In this document: one piece after another, positions 1-5,715 of the stretch
How positions within the stretch are numbered: the first letter of the stretch is position 1
Layout: the number at the start of each line of letters is the position of its first letter
Assembly (NCBI GenBank): GCA_964416175.1
Contig: CAYQDF010000016.1
Coordinates: 1-42,670, forward strand
From: CAYQDF01 sp964416175
GTDB lineage: Bacteria; Chloroflexota; Anaerolineae; Anaerolineales; UBA4823
Reading direction: 5' to 3'
Length of the DNA stretch: 42,670 nt
The notes under the pieces: generated by a model
Told to the model about the DNA's origin: nothing
What the model saw: the letters and a program-made list of their open reading frames with translations, nothing else
The model's database searches: none
Position numbers and translations under genes: made by a program

Positions 1-203
1 TGAAAACAGCGCACGTGCGGGTCAGGGTCAGCCGTCCGGTTGAGATCGCCAGCCTCCAGTGTGCCGGCTATCACGTGGCGTACCCGGACTGGAGCGCCTT
101 CATGTTGAAGCCCCTCGTTCCCGAGGTGACGGTCGAGGACGCCCGCCGCCTGCTCGGGATCGGCACGGACCGGTTCTTGATCTCGTGGCTGGATACCACC
201 TGA
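1..203 (+). CDS. C-terminal end of an unidentified protein (partial, enters from the left)
   Basis: The frame is open from the window edge and ends with TGA at 201-203, so this is the tail of a longer protein. A GTG at 15 exists but is probably internal, because the frame continues upstream of it. The visible tail has a hydrophobic stretch around PDWSAFMLKPLVP and ends in DRFLISWLDTT. I do not recognise the family. The last 88 bases recur in degenerate form at 1707-1794. Real coding is likely because the frame is coherent and its end is the duplicated part; the function is unknown. Confidence 0.4.
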   Translation, partial: KTAHVRVRVSRPVEIASLQCAGYHVAYPDWSAFMLKPLVPEVTVEDARRLLGIGTDRFLISWLDTT

Positions 204-204
204 G
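117..204 (+). repeat. 88-bp direct repeat, copy 1
   Basis: This segment matches 1707-1794 at roughly four positions in five by eye, with one small insertion and one small deletion. The best-conserved part encodes LLGIGTDRFLIS here and LLGIGADRFLIS in copy 2. Together the copies bracket the AbiEii-type cassette on the minus strand. Confidence 0.7.
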
Positions 205-245
205 CATAGAGAGATAATGGATGGGAGATTGGCCGGACAATTCAG

Positions 246-569
246 CTACCGGGGTTTCAAATCCTCCGGGATCTCCAGGTCCAGGTGATTCCGCAGCAGA
301 TACTCGGTCAAAACCGATATGGATACTTTCTTCTCTTGCGCGACTTGGGCGACGCGCGCCCAGGTGTCTTTCCGCAGGTGAAGGTTGCGCCGGTTGAGCC
401 GCTCCTGGGTTTCTGCCCGCGAACGGCGCTGGCGCAGTTCAACGCCGGGCATTTGCTCCAGGAACGCCCGCAATACGGAGTCAGCGATCTTGCTGGCATC
501 GCTCCCCTCTATCACAGCGCGACGCTTCAACTCTCCCCAGACGGAATCGGACAAATACAGCGTATGCAT
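246..569 (-). CDS. Tandem ribbon-helix-helix DNA-binding protein (antitoxin-like)
   Basis: A 107-residue basic protein with two ribbon-helix-helix-like units: one near residues 2-42 (MHTLYLSDSVWGELKRRA, a short strand then two helices) and one near 60-100 (RRNLHLRKDTWARVAQVA). The arrangement suggests a single-chain RHH dimer that binds operator DNA. I chose the ATG at 569 because AGGGAG lies six bases upstream and the first strand starts there. An in-frame ATG at 608 would overlap the stop of the upstream toxin-like gene by 4 bases and is the alternative. It is the third gene of the cassette and may autoregulate it; the palindrome at 1650-1665 is a candidate operator. The role is inferred from fold and position. 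Confidence 0.6.
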   Translation of the reverse strand: MHTLYLSDSVWGELKRRAVIEGSDASKIADSVLRAFLEQMPGVELRQRRSRAETQERLNRRNLHLRKDTWARVAQVAQEKKVSISVLTEYLLRNHLDLEIPEDLKPR

Positions 570-604
570 TTCGGTCTCCCTGGGTTCCGGACCGGCCATG
601 ATTC

Positions 605-1285
605 TCATTCCCACAGGTCTTCCAGGCGTTTCCGTCCGGCTTCCAGCGCCTGGCGCTCCAGAAAGCGCTTCATGACCGGCCAGGGCGTGCGGTCGATCAT
701 GCGCAGCATGGGCAGCGCTTCGGCATCCTCGAAATACGCCAGAGCGCGCGTGGCGCTGATGGCAAAGGTGCGCACACGCGCATATTTCACCGCAGCCACC
801 TGGAATAGGCGCTCGATCGGCACCTGTTGCAGGATGAAGTAGAGGTCTACAAGGTCCTTGCGCGTCCCCCGGTCGATGGTGGCGGCCAGTTTCATGGCAC
901 CAATTTCATCCAGGCTCGCCACCGGCACCCCCGCGACCAGCAAAGTGGGCTGCACCAATGGATACAGGTGCAGGCGGAAGAAACTCAGCCCCACGCCTCG
1001 CCAGGTGGCCGCAAAGGTTGCGTCTTTATCTAAGGTGATGGTCAGGGTGGGGTCTTCGAAGGTCTCCCGCAGGACGGCGCGCTGGTCCACTCCCACCGCG
1101 TCTGCGCGGGGGGAAAAGAAATCCAGGTCAATCGAGAAGCGGTGTCCCAGGTGCAAGGCCAGCCCGGTTCCCCCGGCCAGATAGAAACCGTCGATGAATT
1201 CCAGGTCAGCAATCTTGCGGAAAGCCTGATGTGTCTCAAGGGTGAGCGCCTCCCAATGAGGGTTGGGAAGCTCTACCGGTCCCAC
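605..1285 (-). CDS. AbiEii/AbiGii-type nucleotidyltransferase toxin-family protein
   Basis: A 226-residue protein of the AbiEii/AbiGii toxin family (nucleotidyltransferase fold; characterised members modify RNA, including tRNA acceptor ends). The signature is clear: LAGGTGLALHLGHR at about 37-49, then SIDLDFF, whose Asp53 and Asp55 are the expected metal ligands. LDEIGAMKLAA and GTRKDLVDLYFIL follow, as usual in the family. The open frame extends far upstream to 1897, but family similarity starts only near LPNPHWEAL. GTG at 1285 is therefore taken as the start; it overlaps the upstream DUF6922-like gene by 13 bases, implying translational coupling. The stop abuts the RHH gene. A toxin or phage-defence role is inferred. 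Confidence 0.75.
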   Translation of the reverse strand: MGPVELPNPHWEALTLETHQAFRKIADLEFIDGFYLAGGTGLALHLGHRFSIDLDFFSPRADAVGVDQRAVLRETFEDPTLTITLDKDATFAATWRGVGLSFFRLHLYPLVQPTLLVAGVPVASLDEIGAMKLAATIDRGTRKDLVDLYFILQQVPIERLFQVAAVKYARVRTFAISATRALAYFEDAEALPMLRMIDRTPWPVMKRFLERQALEAGRKRLEDLWE

Positions 1286-1611
1286 AGCTCGCCTTTGGAG
1301 GTAGGGAACGGCGACGGCCGCCACTTGTTTACCCCCAGCAGTTTGCGCCAATAGTTGAAAGTCACCGGCGAGAGCAGCCGTTCGCCTCGCCGGCGCAAGA
1401 AGGCGCGAATGCGCTGCCTCCCGTACGTTGCGAACAGCCAGCGCGCTTCCTCCCAGGTGCCAAATTCCAGCGCGCGGTGGATGATCAGGTCGGCATCCTC
1501 TCCCAGGTCCAGGCGGGCCGGATCGTATTCCTGAAAATAGGGCCACAGGCCTTCCGGGATCTGATTGGTTTTGACGCTTCCGGTCACGGGAGCCTCTCTT
1601 GTTTCTGCCAC
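1273..1611 (-). CDS. DUF6922-like partner of the AbiEii protein
   Basis: A 112-residue cytoplasmic protein. Its core (GLWPYFQEYDPARLDL, then a helical stretch ending RAFLRRRGERLLS and NYWRKLLG) resembles the DUF6922-type proteins that commonly lie directly before AbiEii-like nucleotidyltransferases. The pattern suggests a small helical domain that senses or neutralises the partner, but no biochemistry is known to me. It is the first gene of the cassette, with its stop inside the next gene's start region. Start is ATG at 1611; the upstream region carries a palindrome and an AT-rich patch that could hold the promoter. Confidence 0.6.
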   Translation of the reverse strand: MAETREAPVTGSVKTNQIPEGLWPYFQEYDPARLDLGEDADLIIHRALEFGTWEEARWLFATYGRQRIRAFLRRRGERLLSPVTFNYWRKLLGVNKWRPSPFPTSKGELWDR

Positions 1612-1649
1612 TCGATCGGATACAGGCGCATACAGCTCTCAATACTTGT

Positions 1650-1665
1650 TTACACTTAAATGTAA
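1650..1665 (-). promoter_or_regulatory. Palindromic operator candidate upstream of the AbiEii cassette
   Basis: TTACACTTAAATGTAA is a 16-base near-perfect palindrome about 40 bases upstream of the first gene. On the minus strand a TATACT element (1665-1670) touches it, with only a weak -35 (TCTCAA) 17 bases further up. A short palindrome overlapping a -10 suits autoregulation by the RHH protein of the cassette, which is an inference. Confidence 0.4.
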
Positions 1666-1706
1666 GTATAACCGGGATTCCTCTCTTTGAGAAGAGGGCG
1701 CTTCTG

Positions 1707-1794
1707 GTTCCAGCAGGTGGCGGTGGTAGACGCCGCCGCCTGCTCGGGATCGGCGCGGACCGGTTCTTGATCTCACGGCTGGATACGACTTGAG
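1707..1794 (+). repeat. 88-bp direct repeat, copy 2 (degenerate gene end)
   Basis: Diverged copy of 117-204, same length and orientation, again ending in a TGA at the equivalent place. The reading frame upstream does not continue the protein seen in copy 1, so only the 3' end of that gene is present here. Confidence 0.65.
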
Positions 1795-1806
1795 AGCGAT
1801 CCGCCC

Positions 1807-2015
1807 TCACCCGGACCGCATCGCTTCGACCAGGATCAGGTGCATGGCATGCGACCAGAGCAAAGGTTTGGCGACCGGCTCCCAGCGGCCCACCCACTCT
1901 GCGTAATGCGGCGGCGACAGCAGATGCTCAGAGACCTGCTCGGGCAGGTTGCCGTCCGGATCGGCCTGGGCTTCCACCCAATCCAGGAGATCGGCCGCAC
2001 GCCGCGCGAATCGCC
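1807..2015 (-). pseudogene. C-terminal fragment of a GH15-type glycosidase
   Basis: In one minus-strand frame the translation has the typical end of glycoside hydrolase family 15 (glucoamylase-like) proteins: DLLDWVEAQADPDGNLPEQV, then EHLLSPPHYAEWVGRW, PLLWSHAMHLILVEAM and a stop at 1807-1809. The remaining several hundred residues, including the catalytic (alpha/alpha)6 barrel, are absent. Upstream the fragment runs into a ROK-type repressor start in a different frame. This is a non-functional remnant of deletion or recombination. The family call rests on the LPEQ and LLWSHAMYL-like motifs. Confidence 0.55.
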
Positions 2016-2207
2016 GATCTCCTTCTCGAAGACCAGGTCATCCTCGATCAGCTCGGCGGCGATCGCGGTGATGGTCGCCGGGCTGAGGCCGGTCCGCCGG
2101 GCGAGCTGCGCCCGGGCGATCGGGGCGTGCGCCTTGATCGCATTCAACACCACGAAGCGGTTGATGCTGCGGATCAGGTCGCGGTTGCCGAGGGGGGTAG
2201 GCGGCAT
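1990..2207 (-). pseudogene. N-terminal fragment of a ROK-family repressor
   Basis: From ATG at 2207 the first ~70 residues look like the winged-helix head of ROK (NagC/XylR-type) sugar-responsive repressors: NRDLIRSINRFVVLNAIKAH, then ARAQLARRTGLSPATITAI and FEKEIGDSRG. The normal sugar-binding kinase-like domain is missing. After about 2000 the DNA switches, in another frame, to the end of a GH15 gene. ROK regulators often sit beside glycosidase genes, so the two pieces may come from one ancestral carbohydrate locus that collapsed by deletion. Confidence 0.6.
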
Positions 2208-2311
2208 AGTTACTTAATTCAGCGATAGGCCCATTCAAGGCACGCACCCGCCGGATCCCGCACCAGGCATGGAACTGCTCCTGTATCATGTGCCAATATG
2301 TGGAAACCAAC

Positions 2312-2619
2312 TCACAGCGGGGTGCCGTTTCCTGCGATCAAGAAGGGACGGCGCACCGAGTTATTATCCCCATCGCCCATGTTGGGGCCGTCCAGACGCT
2401 CCTGGCTTACGGTGCCCACGATCGTCAATCCTTCGGAGCCATGCGCGCGGTAAGGCGTTCCATGCTGGTCACAGTAATTCTTAGATTGGGTGCATGCGCT
2501 GTAATCCCCATTGATCAGCGCGGCTGGGCCCCCTGGGCGAAGGCGCGAAAGAAGGACAGCGCGGCCAGTCCGGCAGCCAGGAAACCCAGGCAGACGATCC
2601 GCGATCCTCCGCTTTTCAT
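2312..2619 (-). pseudogene. Frameshifted small secreted protein
   Basis: From ATG at 2619 a good signal-peptide-like start is read (MKSGGSRIVCLGFLAAGLAA, then FFRAFAQGAQPR), but it stops at 2515-2517. Just before that stop, in a run of G/C, the neighbouring frame stays open and continues with INGDYSACTQSKNYCDQHG and more, ending at 2312. One base gained or lost would join them into an exported protein of about 100 residues. The mature part has three cysteines and no recognised domain. It could be a decayed gene, a sequencing error in a homopolymer, or coincidence. Confidence 0.3.
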
Positions 2620-2639
2620 TTTCCATTGCCCCTCTCCAC

Positions 2640-3086
2640 TCACGCCCAATCCTCCAATCGAAAATCAGCGGAAAACGGGTTGACGAAGCGCACGCCTTCC
2701 AGCGCCTGGCCGTCGCTGAAATCCTCGCTGAAAACGACCGTCACCTGGTTCAGGCGAGCGGCGGCCCAGATCTGGGCGTCGTAATAGGTCAGTCCATAGT
2801 CGCGGGCGCCGCGGGCGGCCTCCAGGACAATCAACGGGGTCAGGTCAAAGACCGGGTAGGCGCGCAGAAGGTGCTCCACTTGTTGGAGGGCCTCGACCAT
2901 GGTGTACAACGGCCAGCGCGAGCGGGTGGTGACGTGCACAAACTCCGCCAGGCATTGGACCGAAAGCCGGCCGAGGCGCGCCGTTTCCAGATGTTTCAAA
3001 ATCCGCAGCGCCTGCTCCTGGCGTGTGATCTCAGCCGGGTCGCTGGCATAAACCAGCACATTGGTATCGATCAAGACCGGAGGCAT
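2640..3086 (-). CDS. vapC: PIN-domain toxin (VapC family)
   Basis: A 148-residue PIN-domain protein, normally a Mg2+-dependent endoribonuclease acting on tRNA or rRNA. Acidic residues sit where expected: Asp7 in VLIDTNVLVYA, Glu47 in QCLAEFVHV, Asp102 in TYYDAQIWAAA and Asp121 in FSEDF. Length is usual for VapC. It begins three bases after the stop of the CopG-like antitoxin gene, so the two form a type II toxin-antitoxin operon driven by the promoter at 3410-3437. The target RNA cannot be read from sequence. Confidence 0.85.
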   Translation of the reverse strand: MPPVLIDTNVLVYASDPAEITRQEQALRILKHLETARLGRLSVQCLAEFVHVTTRSRWPLYTMVEALQQVEHLLRAYPVFDLTPLIVLEAARGARDYGLTYYDAQIWAAARLNQVTVVFSEDFSDGQALEGVRFVNPFSADFRLEDWA

Positions 3087-3089
3087 GGT

Positions 3090-3392
3090 TTACTCTTCAT
3101 CTTGTTCGCGCGGCCAGCGACTCTCGCGCTCGGCATAGATGTCTTCCCGATTCCAACGGTAGGGCTCAGCCTTGATCCCCTCCCCCCGTTTTGACAGCGC
3201 CAGGCGGGCAAAATCATCCATCGCGGTCAGGTCAATGGGAGCAGGCTGTGCAGGCACTCCGGCCACCTCGCGCTCGATGGCCCGACGGATGATCTCCGCC
3301 TCGCTCAGCCCGCGCGCCTGAGAAAGACGCTTGAGCAGAACGTCCTGGCGCTTTTGGATGTAGATCTGCTTGCGAACCATCTGAGTGGGCAT
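3090..3392 (-). CDS. vapB: CopG/RHH-type antitoxin of the PIN toxin
   Basis: A 100-residue protein whose N-terminal half is a ribbon-helix-helix (MVRKQIYIQKRQDVLLKRLS, then ARGLSEAEIIRRAIERE). The acidic, probably flexible tail (NREDIYAERESRWPREQDEE) would wrap the toxin. This head-and-tail layout is typical of VapB-like antitoxins. It starts at ATG 3392 with GGAGGTG about four bases upstream. It precedes the toxin and should autoregulate the promoter; two TTATACAT repeats at 3411-3418 and 3423-3430 are candidate binding half-sites. Confidence 0.8.
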   Translation of the reverse strand: MPTQMVRKQIYIQKRQDVLLKRLSQARGLSEAEIIRRAIEREVAGVPAQPAPIDLTAMDDFARLALSKRGEGIKAEPYRWNREDIYAERESRWPREQDEE

Positions 3393-3409
3393 CGCGCACC
3401 TCCATCGAT

Positions 3410-3437
3410 ATTATACATTACCTTATACATATATCAA
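3410..3437 (-). promoter_or_regulatory. Sigma70-like promoter of the CopG/VapC operon with repeat half-sites
   Basis: On the minus strand TTGATA (3432-3437), a 16-base spacer and TATAAT (3410-3415) form a near-consensus promoter. Two direct TTATACAT repeats, 12 bases apart, lie within it and could be RHH antitoxin contacts. Predicted transcription starts only about a dozen bases before the antitoxin ATG, leaving room for little more than the ribosome site. Confidence 0.7.
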
Positions 3438-3565
3438 TGCCTGCCGCTTGCCTTTTGCAGCACAGCCGCCGCAGTCTCCACAATAGCCGTAGCCAGCCCG
3501 ACGGAGGCGAATCCCTGGGTGGCCTCATAGGCAACAATTGCCGGGTGACCCCTTCCGCTCCCCAT
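3434..3565 (-). CDS. Possible small ORF after the integrase (uncertain)
   Basis: A 43-residue frame from ATG 3565 to a stop at 3434, eight bases after the recombinase stop. It reads HPAIVAYEATQGFASVGLAT and then an alanine-rich helix ending in QKASGRH. There is no convincing ribosome site and its 3' end overlaps the antitoxin promoter. It could be a gene remnant carried with the integrase or a chance frame. No family recognised. Confidence 0.2.
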   Translation of the reverse strand: MGSGRGHPAIVAYEATQGFASVGLATAIVETAAAVLQKASGRH

Positions 3566-3573
3566 CGGCAGGT

Positions 3574-4611
3574 TTATTTGCCTTCGAACGTCTCCCAGTA
3601 GACCTTGTCCAGCTCCTCGTCCGCCAGGTGGGCGTAGAGGCTGGTGGTGCTGATGCTGCTGTGGCGGGCCAGCCCCTGGGCCACCTTGAGGTTGCCGGAG
3701 GCGCGCAGCACGATGGTGACGAAGTAGTGGCGGAACGAGTGGGGGGTGATGGTGCCGGCTGCGGAAGAGCCCAAAGCTTCCCTCACCCGTCCCTCGACGA
3801 TGTTCCGCCCGGTCTCTGTGGTCATTGGCTTGAACTGGTTCTCCCCATGCCGGGCTCCCGGATCGTGGCGCAGGAAGAGGGGCAGGGACCCCAGGGGCTT
3901 GCGCGAGGTGCCATCCAGGACGGCCCGCGCCGAGAGATAATCCCGCAGGGCGTTCAGACTGCGCGTCGAGAAGCGGATCACCGCCTGCTTGTCGCCCTTG
4001 CCGATCAGGACCGCCTTGCCCTCGTTCCAATCCAGGTCGCCGCGCCGCATCCGGCAGGCCTCGTGCACCCGCAGCCCGGTATCGGCCAGGGTGAGCAGGA
4101 AGGCCCGGTCGCGCAGGTTACGTAGCCGTTCAACATCGCTTTCGACCGGCGCACTGGAGAGCCTCTCAGCGTTGTCCAGCACTCTTTCGATGGCGTCCCT
4201 GGGGAACTGGGGCAAGCGCTGCCCAGGCCTCCGAGAGCGCCTTTTGAGGATCTGCCTTAGACGGGGCAGATTTGGGTCCCCTAGACCCTCCCCAGACAGG
4301 AACTCGTAGAAGCCGATCACGGCCGAGAGATAAAGCCGCTCGGTGGCCGGGGAATAGGCTTTGAGCGCCTCGGCGAACCAGGCGATGGCGTCTTCAGGGA
4401 GGGTGCTGGGTGCGCTGTTCAAGTCCAGCTCATGCGCTCGCAGCACCAGGACGAACGCTTGCAGGGCCTGGCCGTAGGCTTTGGCCGTGTTCGAACTACG
4501 GGAATCTTGTACAGTGGCCAGGAAAACGTCCATTGCTTCCGTGATTGTTTTTGTAGGGTGGGAGGAGGATATGGTTTGTGGATTCACGTGCATTGAACGT
4601 CGGCCTACCAT
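3574..4611 (-). CDS. Tyrosine recombinase / integrase (XerC/XerD-like)
   Basis: A 345-residue site-specific recombinase. The N-terminal SAM-like core-binding domain spans about 25-115 (TAKAYGQALQAF, ATERLYLSAVIGFYEFL). The catalytic domain follows with all key residues: Arg in TGLRVHEACRM, Lys in IGKGDKQAV, His-x-x-Arg in PHSFRHYF, His in LARHSSISTTS and the nucleophile Tyr in SLYAHL. Length is usual for XerC/D-type and integron-like enzymes. Its ATG overlaps the end of the upstream PIN toxin gene by seven bases, with no clear ribosome site, so it may be translated by coupling. No att-like core was found nearby. It probably mobilised part of this island. Confidence 0.85.
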   Translation of the reverse strand: MVGRRSMHVNPQTISSSHPTKTITEAMDVFLATVQDSRSSNTAKAYGQALQAFVLVLRAHELDLNSAPSTLPEDAIAWFAEALKAYSPATERLYLSAVIGFYEFLSGEGLGDPNLPRLRQILKRRSRRPGQRLPQFPRDAIERVLDNAERLSSAPVESDVERLRNLRDRAFLLTLADTGLRVHEACRMRRGDLDWNEGKAVLIGKGDKQAVIRFSTRSLNALRDYLSARAVLDGTSRKPLGSLPLFLRHDPGARHGENQFKPMTTETGRNIVEGRVREALGSSAAGTITPHSFRHYFVTIVLRASGNLKVAQGLARHSSISTTSLYAHLADEELDKVYWETFEGK

Positions 4612-4979
4612 TTGGCGAAAGGATAGTGGCCTAGAATGTTTTGATCTTTGGAGACCAGAATGCTGTTGTCCAGGCTGGCATTCGCCACAATGATGCGGTC
4701 GAAAGGGTCCCGCGTCCAGGAGATTTCCAGGGCCCGGCTGATGGTAGTATAAAAATCCAGATTGCCTATCGTAAGCCCGATGCGGTTTGCCAGATCGGCG
4801 ACGATCGTGTCCGCCTCCTCTGTGACCCGATGGATTTCGTGGAGAAACTGCAGCTCCAGTCGAACGATGGGTGAAATCGCGAGATCCTGTTCGTTCATCA
4901 GGACCCTGACAGGAGCGTTAAATTTATCTGCCAGTCCCGCGTACAACCAGACAACCGCGTGTGTATCAAGGTAAATCAA
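4605..4979 (-). CDS. vapC: PIN-domain toxin (VapC family), second copy
   Basis: A 124-residue PIN protein starting with TTG at 4979 (LIYLDTHAVVWLYAG), with GAGGTG just upstream; the longer open frame back to 5039 lies inside the antitoxin gene and is not needed. Acidic residues at Asp5, Glu42, Asp91 and Asp94 (WTRDPFDRIIVANA) and Asp112 fit the ribonuclease active site. The HxVVWL and RDPFDR patterns mark the VapC group paired with Phd/YefM antitoxins, which is exactly its partner here. The start overlaps the antitoxin's end by 14 bases, indicating coupled translation. Confidence 0.85.
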   Translation of the reverse strand: MIYLDTHAVVWLYAGLADKFNAPVRVLMNEQDLAISPIVRLELQFLHEIHRVTEEADTIVADLANRIGLTIGNLDFYTTISRALEISWTRDPFDRIIVANASLDNSILVSKDQNILGHYPFAKW

Positions 4980-5202
4980 GATCCACCTCGTTTTCCCAGC
5001 TGATCTCGACGAGCTCTTCTGGATCGCCCGCGATCGCATCGGGTCTGGCGATTAAGTTTTGGAATTTGTCCCCCTTTTCCACCGGCACGATTCTCAGTTT
5101 CTTGTCGCCCTTCTTTATTTCCAGCGGCACACCTGTGTTCAAAACTTCGTTGAGGAGCTGATAGATATTGGCTCTGAGCTCGGTCGGAGTGACAGTTTTC
5201 AT
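4966..5202 (-). CDS. Phd/YefM-family antitoxin
   Basis: A 78-residue antitoxin: MKTVTPTELRANIYQLLNEV is the typical Phd/YefM N-terminal strand-helix, VPLEIKKGDKKLRIVPV the second strand pair, and the acidic C-terminus (DPEELVEISWENEVDLDLP) should bind and block the PIN toxin. GGAGG lies close to the ATG at 5202. It is transcribed from a near-consensus promoter and sits just downstream of two ACGTAC palindromes, the usual arrangement for an autoregulated toxin-antitoxin operon. Confidence 0.85.
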   Translation of the reverse strand: MKTVTPTELRANIYQLLNEVLNTGVPLEIKKGDKKLRIVPVEKGDKFQNLIARPDAIAGDPEELVEISWENEVDLDLP

Positions 5203-5211
5203 GGCGCCTCC

Positions 5212-5241
5212 ATACGTACGGTAATGATAACACGTACGTAC
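5212..5241 (-). promoter_or_regulatory. Paired CGTACG operator sites of the Phd/PIN operon
   Basis: Two palindromes sharing ACGTAC, at 5214-5219 (within ATACGTACG) and 5232-5241 (ACGTACGTAC), have centres 20 bases apart, about two helical turns. They lie between the -10 box and the antitoxin start codon. Phd/YefM proteins bind short palindromes cooperatively at such positions, so these are likely autorepression sites. Confidence 0.6.
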
Positions 5242-5270
5242 ATAATAACCGGTGACTTCATTTCTGTCAA
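5242..5270 (-). promoter_or_regulatory. Sigma70-like promoter of the Phd/PIN operon
   Basis: Minus strand TTGACA (5265-5270), exactly 17 bases, then TATTAT (5242-5247). The -35 is perfect and the -10 matches five of six consensus positions. Confidence 0.8.
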
Positions 5271-5602
5271 GAGAAGATTAATCGCGCGGGTTGCCTTTCG
5301 CAAGGGTAGGGGCCAAATTGCCTCTTAATGCACACTGCGCGCCTTTGGGTTGTACGCTGGCAAAATAGGATCGAGCCGATCGCGCGCCCAAAAGAACCGC
5401 ACATGGGTTTTCTATCATCGATTGACCCCAAAACCGACAAATGGCGTAGCCAGCTCGCTATCACGATCCTATAGAGTAGGATACGGTAGCAGATCTAGAT
5501 TCTTTAGCTTTGGATAATATAAATTATCCAAAGCTAAACCAGGAAGGCAATTCGGCGGCGGCCAGGGCGCCAGGTCCCCTTCTTCAGCGCCGCAAGTGCC
5601 GG
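5271..5602. other. Non-coding, relatively AT-rich region at the island edge
   Basis: No convincing gene in either strand. The stretch is less GC-rich than its surroundings and holds a short inverted repeat (ATCCTA/TAGGAT, 5466-5482) and the long palindrome at 5503-5538. It separates the minus-strand toxin/integrase block from the plus-strand genes and may mark an island boundary. Confidence 0.5.
5503..5538. repeat. 36-bp palindrome (16-bp perfect arms, 4-base loop)
   Basis: Left arm TTTAGCTTTGGATAAT (5503-5518) and right arm ATTATCCAAAGCTAAA (5523-5538) are exact reverse complements around ATAA. It is followed by no U-run long enough for a classic terminator in the plus direction. It could be a terminator hairpin, a regulator site or a recombination site next to the integrase island. 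Confidence 0.75.
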
Positions 5603-5631
5603 TTGCAATCGCCCGGGACATTGGCTATACT
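5603..5631 (+). promoter_or_regulatory. Sigma70-like promoter of the TPR protein gene
   Basis: TTGCAA (5603-5608), 17 bases, TATACT (5626-5631). It lies about 85 bases before the ATG at 5716, which has GAGAGGAGGA upstream. Confidence 0.65.
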
Positions 5632-5715
5632 TAGATAATCCACACCGACACCCCCATTCCGCGAGACTAACCCCCCCTCAACCTCCCCGCCGGGAGAAGA
5701 GAGGAGGACCCGGTC

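Noticed and set aside
1286..1897. Upstream extension of the AbiEii frame to a 430-residue protein
   Set aside because: The extra residues are Arg/Pro-rich, cross the DUF6922-like gene in another frame and show no family pattern; GTG at 1285 suffices.
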